Below are positions 1 to 7,900 of a stretch of DNA of 37,762 nucleotides, one piece after another. The notes under the pieces are model-generated. The model saw only the letters and a list, made by a program, of their open reading frames with translations, searched no databases and had not been told where the DNA came from. Positions within the stretch are counted from its first letter, which is position 1. Each line of letters starts with the position of its first letter. Both the position numbers and the translations under genes were made by a program. This DNA comes from Anaerobiospirillum succiniciproducens DSM 6400 (lineage in GTDB: Bacteria; Pseudomonadota; Gammaproteobacteria; Enterobacterales; Succinivibrionaceae): NCBI RefSeq assembly GCF_000482845.1, contig NZ_AXWV01000041.1:1-37762 (forward strand), in the 5' to 3' direction.

Positions 1-70
1 TACTTGTGGCCAGTAGAACCAAAGCAGCCAGTGCCTACTTGTGGCCAGTAGAACCAAAGCCGCCAGTGCC
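1..70. repeat. 35-bp tandem repeat over the 3' end of dut
   Basis: Two copies, 1-35 and 36-70, are identical except at position 26 versus 61 (a/c). The inner copy encodes the last codons of dut. The dut stop codon (35-37, minus strand) sits at the junction, so the outer copy is an out-of-frame, untranslated duplicate of the C-terminal coding sequence. Because the unit is 35 bp, the frame is not kept across copies. The array begins at the first base of the window and may continue beyond it, or the contig may have broken here. Confidence 0.9.
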
Positions 71-544
71 ACGTTCAGAGGCCTCAAACTCATCAACAAC
101 AGTGAAACTAGCACGTACGATCGGAACGAATACCATTTGGGCAATACGATCGCCTGGTTTAATGGTAAATGGCTCGCTAGAACGATTCCACAGAGGAACC
201 ATTAATGGGCCCTGATAGTCAGCGTCAATCAGGCCTGTTAGATTGCCAAGTACGATACCGTGCTTAAAGCCAAGACCAGAACGAGGGAGAACAGTGGCGC
301 ATAAATTAGGATCTTTCATGTAGACCGCTATACCAGTTGGCATCAAGAATGTCTCTTGAGGATTAAGGATCTTATCCTCGCTAATCATGGCACGAAGATC
401 TACACCTGCAGCCATGGAGCTTTCATATTGAGGTAGAGGGAATGTGCCATCTTTAAGGCGCTCGTCTAAGATCTTTAATTCAACTTGAACATTTCGCTTA
501 AAGCCCTCATCAGGCATGGTGTATCTTTGAGTGTCGTTAGCCAT
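35..544 (-). CDS. dut: dUTP diphosphatase (dUTPase)
   Basis: Hydrolyses dUTP to dUMP and pyrophosphate in the cytoplasm, keeping uracil out of DNA and supplying dUMP for dTMP synthesis. The 169-residue product carries the trimeric dUTPase motifs in order: AAGVDLRA (46-52), [15 protein letters not shown] (87-101), GLIDADYQG (104-112, catalytic Asp107 by homology to E. coli D90), and the C-terminal glycine-rich P-loop-like GGFGSTG that closes over the substrate. An upstream ATG in frame at 598 is possible, but the ATG at 544 is preceded by GAGGAG at proper spacing and gives a length closer to the family. It is somewhat longer than E. coli Dut because of about 20 extra N-terminal residues. It follows coaBC on the same strand, as in E. 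coli, but a hairpin terminator separates the two. A TACAAT at 638-643 could be its own -10, with no good -35 seen. Confidence 0.96.
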   Translation of the reverse strand: MANDTQRYTMPDEGFKRNVQVELKILDERLKDGTFPLPQYESSMAAGVDLRAMISEDKILNPQETFLMPTGIAVYMKDPNLCATVLPRSGLGFKHGIVLGNLTGLIDADYQGPLMVPLWNRSSEPFTIKPGDRIAQMVFVPIVRASFTVVDEFEASERGTGGFGSTGHK

Positions 545-682
545 GATGCACGTCTCCTCAACGTAGCTGTTGTCCATATTAATGCTATATAGCAGCACAC
601 AGATGCTGTTTCATCTAAGTGCTTAGCAAGGCTAAGTATTGTAGCAAAGCACAGGCTTAAGATTGCCTTTTAATGCATATGA

Positions 683-708
683 AAAAGCCCGACCTAGGCC
701 GGGCTTTT
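683..708 (-). terminator. Intrinsic terminator downstream of coaBC
   Basis: The arms aaaagcccg (683-691) and cgggctttt (700-708) form a GC-rich hairpin with T-runs on either strand. On the minus strand it lies about 55 bp after the coaBC stop, so it should end or attenuate coaBC transcription before dut. Confidence 0.8.
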
Positions 709-761
709 ATGTAGTAAGTCTCGAGCATAAGCCTCGATAAGCCTTAGCTCTTATAACTTAC

Positions 762-2093
762 TTATTTTTTAGACTTCTTCTCGCTTTCACGTGAGCTCTT
801 GTACTCAGCAAGGATTAACTCCATGAGTAAATCAGCAAGCTTAACCTTGCTCATCTTGCCAAAGCTAGTAACGATGCCTTTCTCATTAAAGACGCTAGCG
901 GCATTGTCGTTGGAGTTAAAGCCAATTTCTGGATCAGAAACATCGTTGAGCACAATGAGATCAAGCTTTTTACGTAAGAGCTTTTCACGTGCATTGTCCT
1001 CAAAGTTATCAGTCTCTGCCGCAAAGCCTACAGTGAAAGGACGATCCTCATCTAAATGGCCTACATAGGCGATGATGTCTTCGTTCTTAACTAACTCTAA
1101 GGTTAAGAACTCGCCATGATCTTCCTTCTTTAGCTTGGTGTGCATTGGCTCAATGAGACGGTAGTCTGAAACAGCAGCACAGCCAATAAAGATGTTTGCT
1201 TGTCCAACTTGTGACTTAACAGCATCAAGCATCTGACTTGCAGAGGTTACATCTACACGCTTAACGTTGTTTGGAGTTGCAAGATGTGTAGGTCCTGAAA
1301 TTAAGGTTACATCTGCACCCATGGTGGCGGCCATCTGTGCTAAGGCATAGCCCATCTTACCAGAGCTCTTGTTAGTGATAACTCGTGCAGGATCGATGTG
1401 CTCTTCAGTAGGACCAGCGGTAATAACGATCTTAATACCTGCGCCGTGAGATTTTGGCAGCAGCTTGGTCTGGGTTAAAGCTGCAGGCTCTTCTGGGCTT
1501 GGCAGAGCCTCTGGCTCAAAGCCCTTATATGGAAGAGCAATGTGGTCATTTAACAGTGCGCAAATGTAAGAGAAGATATCCTCTGGATTGCGCATTCTAC
1601 CCATGCCCTTATCGCCACAGGCAAGCTCACCATCCTCTGGAGCGATGATATATACACCGCGATCTTGCAGAGTCTTAAGGTTTTGCTTGGTGGCAGGGTT
1701 GAGCAGCATACGAGTATTCATTGCAGGGGCAATGACGATTGGGCATGCTGAGGCTAATACTGAGGTAGTAAGTGCATTATCAGCCAGGCCACAGGCAAAC
1801 TTAGCAATAGAGTTGGCAGTGGCAGGTGCTACTACATAAAGGTCTGCGTCATTGGTAATGGCAATATGATCGATGCCCTCAGCGTCTTGGAAAACATCGG
1901 TCATTACCTCATGATGGGTTAGAGCTGATAAGGTTGCAGGTCCTACCATCTTAGCGGCTGCTTCGGTCATCACTACGCGAACGTCAGCGCCGTTCTTTAC
2001 AAGTAAGCGGCACAGCTCGCAGGCTTTGTAGGCTGCAATGCCGCCAGTAATTCCGAGCACTATCTTGCGATTTTGAAGAAGTAATTGGCTCAT
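762..2093 (-). CDS. coaBC: Bifunctional phosphopantothenoylcysteine synthetase/decarboxylase
   Basis: Carries out two consecutive steps of coenzyme A synthesis: CTP-dependent joining of cysteine to 4'-phosphopantothenate (CoaB) and FMN-dependent decarboxylation to 4'-phosphopantetheine (CoaC). In the 443-residue product the CoaC half (about 8-180) shows the flavoprotein start GITGGIAAYKA, His76, the PAMN motif (123-126) and Cys159 in GELACGDKGMGRM, one residue off the E. coli catalytic H75/N125/C158. The CoaB half (about 220-425) starts with KIVITAGPTEEHIDPARVI and keeps NKSSGKMG (241-248) and the VGFAAET motif. A linker of about 35 residues makes it longer than E. coli Dfp (406 aa). The ATG is preceded by AAGGAG. 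CoaD, a later enzyme of the same pathway, is also in this window. Confidence 0.97.
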   Translation of the reverse strand: MSQLLLQNRKIVLGITGGIAAYKACELCRLLVKNGADVRVVMTEAAAKMVGPATLSALTHHEVMTDVFQDAEGIDHIAITNDADLYVVAPATANSIAKFACGLADNALTTSVLASACPIVIAPAMNTRMLLNPATKQNLKTLQDRGVYIIAPEDGELACGDKGMGRMRNPEDIFSYICALLNDHIALPYKGFEPEALPSPEEPAALTQTKLLPKSHGAGIKIVITAGPTEEHIDPARVITNKSSGKMGYALAQMAATMGADVTLISGPTHLATPNNVKRVDVTSASQMLDAVKSQVGQANIFIGCAAVSDYRLIEPMHTKLKKEDHGEFLTLELVKNEDIIAYVGHLDEDRPFTVGFAAETDNFEDNAREKLLRKKLDLIVLNDVSDPEIGFNSNDNAASVFNEKGIVTSFGKMSKVKLADLLMELILAEYKSSRESEKKSKK

Positions 2094-2111
2094 GAAAATC
2101 TCCTTAAAAGC

Positions 2112-2424
2112 GATCCAGCATTACCGAGCAGGCCTGTTTGATCTCTGTTTGCAGTGATCTACTTTTGTTATGCACTCAGGCGTGTGCGCCGCGCTATTAA
2201 AGCATAGGATCAGTTGTTCTATTGTCCTAAACCTCTGGTATTGTGTGCTTTGCCCGGCACTAATCGGTTTAGCTAGATGCAGTCGGATCGGCCTTTAAAA
2301 TGATCTATACATAATTGGCAATCTGACATAGAGTTGCACTTTCTAAGATCTTAGGTGGTGATCCTTAATCTTATAGATGGTGGCGAAATCTTAAAATTCA
2401 AGCACAAAGGGCTAAAAATAGATC
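2112..2424. other. Intergenic stretch with a GATC cluster upstream of coaBC
   Basis: The region between coaBC and the repeat near 2708 contains no convincing gene. Nine GATC sites start at 2112, 2140, 2156, 2208, 2286, 2302, 2347, 2360 and 2421. It presumably carries the coaBC promoter, but no clear -35/-10 pair was recognised. The open frame at 2509-2808 (minus) has no ribosome site and runs through the repeat, so it is not called. Confidence 0.6.
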
Positions 2425-2707
2425 AGCTCTTTAGACTTCTTGTTACATCTTAGCAAGTTTGCATCAAGCTTGTAGAGCTATGCACGACAAACATGACTTC
2501 TCTTAATTCTAGATTAGTACAGCTCTTTGTAGTGAGTAAAGACAAAGATAAATCTTAGAACGTGAGGCAAGGCATGAATTTGCGGCACTTAGAGCCATTA
2601 ACAGATAGTTTCTTGCAAGGTTTAGACGACAGATTAGTAGCTTAATGTGTTTGAGATGGTGCGTATTGTATTGATGGGCGGGCGCTTCACAGATCTTATG
2701 ATCATCA

Positions 2708-2806
2708 TGCAAATGAAAGGCAATATATACATGCCAATGCAAAAGGAAAGGAAAGATGGTGCATGGACCCCATGCTAAAGGAAGGCAAGATGGTGCATGG
2801 GGCCGC
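2708..2806. repeat. Imperfect 35-bp tandem repeat downstream of fluC
   Basis: Two clear units (2737-2771 and 2772-2806) share atgc, an A/G-rich tract and gatggtgcatgg, with a one-base indel. A third, degenerate unit (about 2708-2736) precedes them. The array ends 18 bp from the stop codon of the downstream-most fluC gene, a placement seen for other arrays in this window. Confidence 0.7.
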
Positions 2807-2824
2807 AAGTATCAAATTAGGCGG

Positions 2825-3610
2825 TTACTTGCCTTTGCGTAGGGCTTTAGGGGTGATTTCTTCCATGAGCTTGTTGATGTAATCAAGCTGTGGCTTGATA
2901 GTCTCAATTCTATGCTCAGGAGAACCAAGATCGCCTTTAGCTACTGCATCTACTAACATGTCTTCAAGTGAGTGCGGATGACATTTGTCTTTGAGCATAG
3001 CTTCTTTGTACATTTCAGTAAAAGCTAGCAGCATACGGACGTAGTCATAGGCTTTTTGACGCAGTACATTACGCTTTTCTTCAAAGACACCTGGTAGAGG
3101 CTTCTTATCATTGAGGTTAAGACCAGAGGCATACAGCTCATCAGCTAGGGCCTTAATCTCAGCAAAGCGAGGGATGATCATCTTGTACTGCACTAAGAAA
3201 CGATAGCGGCATAATAAAGACATGCGGCGATGTTTGTGCATGTACTTCTTTAATACAAAAGCGGTAGCAAAGTAGGTTGCAATAGCAAGGATGCTATAGA
3301 CAACTAAAATGCCGCACAGCATGGCGCTAGCGATGAAGACATTATGCTCGGTGCTAACTAGTGAGTAGACGGCAAGTGGAGTGAAAGTAGAAAGGCCACC
3401 TAAGAAGCCAACATTCACAAAAGTATGAAAGAACTTGTGGTCAGCTAGCACACTATAGTTGAACATGGCATAGCACACGCCCATGAGTGCACAAGAGGTT
3501 AAATTAGCAATCGAAAATGCGTGAAGCTCAGTGCCATCAATAAGAAAACGGGCTAAACAGCCTAAACCGCCGCCGAAGAATATCAGCATGAAACTAAATG
3601 CTTTATCCAT
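2825..3610 (-). CDS. FluC/CrcB-type fluoride channel subunit with C-terminal cytoplasmic extension
   Basis: The first 125 or so of 261 residues form a four-helix FluC domain: GGGLGCLARF near the start, an Asn-containing second helix (SIANLTSCALMG) and the signature GFLGGLSTFTPL in helix 3. Fluc channels export fluoride passively as antiparallel dimers. The remaining ~135 residues are hydrophilic and helical, with many Lys/Arg/Glu, which standard CrcB proteins of about 125 aa lack; I do not recognise this tail. The ATG is preceded by AAGGAG, which overlaps the stop codon of the adjacent fluC paralogue (12 bp between the genes), so the two are co-transcribed and probably translationally coupled. 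Two linked, diverged copies fit a heterodimeric Fluc pair of opposite topology, as known in Bacillus. No fluoride riboswitch was recognised upstream. Confidence 0.82.
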   Translation of the reverse strand: MDKAFSFMLIFFGGGLGCLARFLIDGTELHAFSIANLTSCALMGVCYAMFNYSVLADHKFFHTFVNVGFLGGLSTFTPLAVYSLVSTEHNVFIASAMLCGILVVYSILAIATYFATAFVLKKYMHKHRRMSLLCRYRFLVQYKMIIPRFAEIKALADELYASGLNLNDKKPLPGVFEEKRNVLRQKAYDYVRMLLAFTEMYKEAMLKDKCHPHSLEDMLVDAVAKGDLGSPEHRIETIKPQLDYINKLMEEITPKALRKGK

Positions 3611-3622
3611 ATGATCTTCTCC

Positions 3623-4315
3623 TTACTTAGCAGTGGTTGCTTTGTCAGTTGCTTTAGACTCTAAAGAGCTTTGCTCAGCATCTGTAGTAGTGCTCTTGTC
3701 TTTAGCATTTTCAGTGTCACTACCCTTTGTCTCAGAGCTCTTGTCATCAGCATGGGTTACGTCACCTTCCATATTGTGGGAGTGGGAGATGTACTCATCG
3801 ATGTTGATGTCCTTGTTTTTCAAGAACTCTTCAGCATCGTGCATATGATTGTTATCTAAGATCGATTGCTGCAGCTCCTCAGTACCTTTAACAATCTTCT
3901 CTGTAGCCTCAGTTCTTGCAGTATTGTTGTAGTCCATAACCATCTGACCAACGCTCATACCGCCTTGAGCAGAAAGAACACCACTAATGGAGGTGGCGAC
4001 AAAGTAGACCACTGCCAGGATTATAGACTTGTTGCGATGGCGACGATCAAAGAAGTGATTGATGATGTCGCCAGTAAAGGCTGCTAGCGTGCCAAGACCA
4101 CCGACCATGCCTATAGATAAAGCTGAGTTGATATCAGTTGGCAGAGTGATGGATATGATAAATCCACCTAAGAATGCAGCGAGGATGTTCACCAACAAAA
4201 CGGCAAAAGGAAAGAAGAATACTGACGGCAGAGCCAAAATAAAGATCACGGCTCCACGTACTACCGCGCCGATACCACCGAAGGTAAAGACGGTAACAAG
4301 AACTTCCCAGGACAT
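3623..4315 (-). CDS. FluC/CrcB-type fluoride channel subunit with acidic C-terminal tail
   Basis: First gene of the fluC pair, 230 residues. The N-terminal ~120 residues are a FluC domain: GGIGAVVRG, the pore-lining helix with VNILAAFLGGF, and GMVGGLGTLAAFTGD corresponding to the GxxGGLTTFS signature. The signature is degraded relative to well-studied Flucs, as expected if one subunit of a heterodimer has diverged. The last ~100 residues are low-complexity and rich in Asp, Glu, Ser, Thr and Lys. A TTG three codons upstream (4324) is possible, but the ATG at 4315 has a GGAG at better spacing. The function as a fluoride channel is by family; the role of the tail is unknown. Confidence 0.78.
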   Translation of the reverse strand: MSWEVLVTVFTFGGIGAVVRGAVIFILALPSVFFFPFAVLLVNILAAFLGGFIISITLPTDINSALSIGMVGGLGTLAAFTGDIINHFFDRRHRNKSIILAVVYFVATSISGVLSAQGGMSVGQMVMDYNNTARTEATEKIVKGTEELQQSILDNNHMHDAEEFLKNKDINIDEYISHSHNMEGDVTHADDKSSETKGSDTENAKDKSTTTDAEQSSLESKATDKATTAK

Positions 4316-4386
4316 TAAAAGCAATCTCCGCTTGTAGAAAATGCAGCTATCTGATGTAGTCGAGCCAAAAGTTGAGCCTTAGTTAC

Positions 4387-4612
4387 GATCAAATCTACTC
4401 ATCAAGGCAATGATGTCATCGATCTTATGATCTGTAAGTAAGTAGTGCACCAAGGTTTCTGATCTCATAATCGCCTTGTAATAAGTCTCAGTGCAATCTG
4501 CTTGTCGATGATCTAGAGCCACAGAGAGTCTTATTCTTGTGATCTATGATCTAGCATAAGAGTAAGTAATAAATGGCGTGATCAAGTTTAAACAAGCGCT
4601 GATCTTATGATC
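4387..4612. other. Intergenic GATC cluster upstream of the fluC pair
   Basis: Ten GATC sites in 226 bp start at 4387, 4421, 4429, 4461, 4510, 4541, 4548, 4580, 4601 and 4609. The 12-mer GATCTTATGATC occurs twice (4421-4432 and 4601-4612). The whole stretch 4316-4892 lacks a gene. I looked for TTATNCACA DnaA boxes and for a crcB-motif riboswitch core and saw neither. It should contain the fluC promoter. Confidence 0.7.
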
Positions 4613-4892
4613 AATTGTGCTCATGAGGACTATGTGCAAAAAGGCATGACTAACAGAGCAGTTATTATAACGACATAAGCCCTGTGCCTTAACTTAATCG
4701 CATCTAAAAGGTGCATATTTTTAGCGTTAGTCTTATGTAATGTCCTGAAAGATAGGTGCGCACAGATTTTAACTTTAGATGAGTGCGTCAATTAATCCTT
4801 CCAAATTTTACGATTATGGCGTGAGCTTCATGGCGTAGCTAACGTGAGCTTGTAGGGTGCATATTAAAAATCAAATCGTTGTGCTCAGAAAA

Positions 4893-4918
4893 GAAAAAAG
4901 CCCCGGTTAAGGGGCTTT
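4893..4918 (-). terminator. Intrinsic terminator of the beta-galactosidase gene
   Basis: The arms aaagcccc (4897-4904) and ggggcttt (4911-4918) flank a 6-nt loop, followed on the minus strand by a T-run. A second inverted repeat, tagcctc/gaggcta (4923-4941), lies between it and the stop codon. Confidence 0.85.
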
Positions 4919-4965
4919 AGTCTAGCCTCATTAAGAGGCTATGAAGTGATTAATTTAGCTGTGGT

Positions 4966-7900
4966 TTAGAGCTTGTTCCACTTAGCGTATAAGGTGGTGT
5001 CTTGCACGATAGGCTGATTGAAGTCAAAAGCCTGAGTGAAGTTGTAGTTAAACCAGCCGCCAAAGCTATAGCCTTTCTTAGTTGGCATAACGATCTCGCT
5101 CGGATTTAAGAGAGTACCACTACCAATGGTCATGTCTGGTACATCGCTGCCGCCATCAACATTGAAGGTGATGGTGTTCACTGCGCTGACGTAATCCTTG
5201 ACATTAAAAGTCTTGGTGATGTTCTTTCCTGAGTAGATGCCCTTGAAGACAATAGTTGCACTGCCTTGCTTATGGGCAACGGTGTTGTTGTGGTACTTAA
5301 CAGTGAAGTCAACGCCATCAACTAAAGTCTTTCCCTCTTTGGTGGTAACAGTTGGTACTGGCTTAGAGGCACCATCAACTAAGTTAGTATCCTCGCCGAT
5401 AACTACATTAACGTCGCCATTTTGTAGTTTTACCTTGTCGCCCTCACGGACAACATTTAAGGTGTACTCTTGGTAAATACCATCTGCAAAGCCCTTAACT
5501 ACATAGGAGCCATCGCGGTTATCGATAACACGAATGTTAGTACCAGTGGCACTGATATCTAAGCCATTTGCGCTTGATGGGATGGTAACGTTGTAGCTTC
5601 GGACATTCTCATCGAAGTTAGCTAAAGACTCACCGTTAATAGCAATTGACTTAACAGAGTGCTTGGCTGCTTGTACATCGTAGTGAGAGAAAGCCTTGCT
5701 ATCTACATCGCTCTTAGCACTGATTGGGCTGATGCGATATGAGTAGCTGTAGTCCTCATTTGTAGGAACCTGGTAGCCATCAAGTGGTACGTGACCCATG
5801 AATGCAGAATCAGAAACGCCACGCTGCTTGTAGTCAATAGACCAAACTACGCTATCCTTACGCATTGGAACATCGATTGGATGACGGTTGATTGGGTCAT
5901 TGTAACCCTGATTATTTAACTCCTCAGCGGTGTAAGGCAGAGCTGAAACCTCAAGGTTGCCCTTAGATGAGATTAACAGACCATTGCCTGATGCGTCGGT
6001 TAAGCTAGTCCAACGTACATCAGTGTGGTTGCCATTCTCTTGAGGACGAATCATCTTATAGTCGTAGCTCTCAGAGACTTTATTTGCATACTTGCCGATG
6101 CGGGCACCGTTTTCTCTATCGACATAAGTGTCGAAAGGTCCACGACCGAAGTAAGCAAAGTTCTGGAACTCATCTGCAATGATGAGACGGGATCCAAACT
6201 TACCTAAACCACCTACCTTGGCAAAGTTGCTCTTTGGAGAGAAGTTGTTTAAAACGATGATCTCACCGTTGCCTAAAACCTCGTAGTCTATGGAAATAGC
6301 AGCATCAACTGCCATGTTAGCTCCCATGTGCATAACAACGCGGTTAGAGGCTTTGTCAAAGACTACTTGGACGTCCTTTAAGTTTTCAAAAGCACCCGCA
6401 TTCTGGCTGTCCTTTGACCAGTAAGCGGTGGTGTCGTTGTAGGTTTGTGCGCGGAAGATGCTTTGCTCTGGGCCCTTCATAATGACTTGATCGCCATCGA
6501 GCTCATAGCTATCAATAGTACCAGTGGTCTTGTTGAGGACGATCTTGAATGACTGATTAGATTCAGTCTTGCCCTTTAGAGTAACACTGGTATCAGACTC
6601 TACAACATCAGTGAAGTCTGGGATAGCCTTGTCATCACGGATGGCAACAGTGCTCTTGTCGTCGAAGGCAAGCTTAAATTGCTCGTGGGCAATTTCATAG
6701 CCAGCCTTGGCACCAAAGTTAGTGTCGTGCTTGAACTTAACAGAGAAGTCTAAGAAGTACTCACTGCCTTGTTCGATAGTTTGACCTGCTAACACCTTGG
6801 CAAGATTGATGGTTATGTATTGGGCATTAGTGTTGAGAGATTGACCCTGAATACCCTCTAAATTGCTGATGAAAGTGCCGTTTGCCATAGGCTTGGAGCG
6901 ATCGGCGTTCTTGTAAATAGACCAGGTGATGTCAAAGTTGCTCAGTGGAGTATTTTCATACTCGTTGACCATCTTGATCTTGAGGATATCGTTTAAGGAA
7001 ACAATGTCGTTATCTAAGTAGAAATTAACCTGCTGATGAACTTTCTTAGCATCCTTAAGCTTAGGGCTTGGGGTGTGATCAGCATAAGCTAAACCATTGC
7101 CACAGAAAGCATCGTCATTGAATTTAGTATCGATCCAGTCACCGCCATAGCCCCAGAACTTCTTTGAAGTATCATTCTTGTCTACAGTTAAAATAGACTG
7201 ATCAATATAGTCCCAAATAAAGCCGCCATTGACGTTGTCACGGCTGCGGATAACATCCCAGTGCTCTTTAGCATTACCGTATGCCTGACCCATGGCGTGG
7301 TTGTACTCAGAGTGTACATATGGCTGTACGTTGCGATAGGCATTAACGCTATCTGGGTGTGCATATTGAGTGGAGTGCAGATCTACGATATTGGCTAAAC
7401 GTGACTTAAGTGACCATGGATCGCCAAGCTGAATCTGATCTTGGTAGGCTGAAGCACGCTCTGACTTTCTAAAACGTGAAGGATCACGTTTTAAGGCGTA
7501 CATGGATGCAACCCAGAAGCCTGAGTGGCTGTTGTACTTAATCTTTTCGTATTGAGACTCGTTGTTTGAAGACCAAATAACCACAGATGGGTTGTTCTTA
7601 TAGTGCTCGATCATAGTAGCATTACGATCAAGCAGTGGGGCTACAAACTCTTTGTACTCACCTTTATCGATTGGACCAGTTGGAACGTGAGCACCAGTAA
7701 AGGCAGCGCGGTGGCTTTCGATATTGGCATCTATACAGATATAGAGGCCTAACTCATCAGCCAGATCATACATAATGGCGTTATTTGGATAGTGTGAGCT
7801 ACGGATGGCGTTGAGGTTGTGCTGCTTCATGGTCTGAAGATCTACTAAGTAGTCCTCAAAGCCTACAGCTCTGCCCTTGATAACATCAGTGTCATGGCGG

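Noticed and set aside
2509..2808. 99-residue minus-strand open frame
   Set aside because: It runs through the tandem repeat, has no ribosome site and no protein-like pattern.
4316..4700. Fluoride riboswitch upstream of fluC
   Set aside because: The conserved crcB-motif core could not be found on the minus strand.
4325..4960. Possible replication origin because of oriC-like GATC density
   Set aside because: No TTATNCACA-type DnaA boxes or AT-rich 13-mers were found, and genes typical of oriC (mnmG, dnaA, mioC) are absent.
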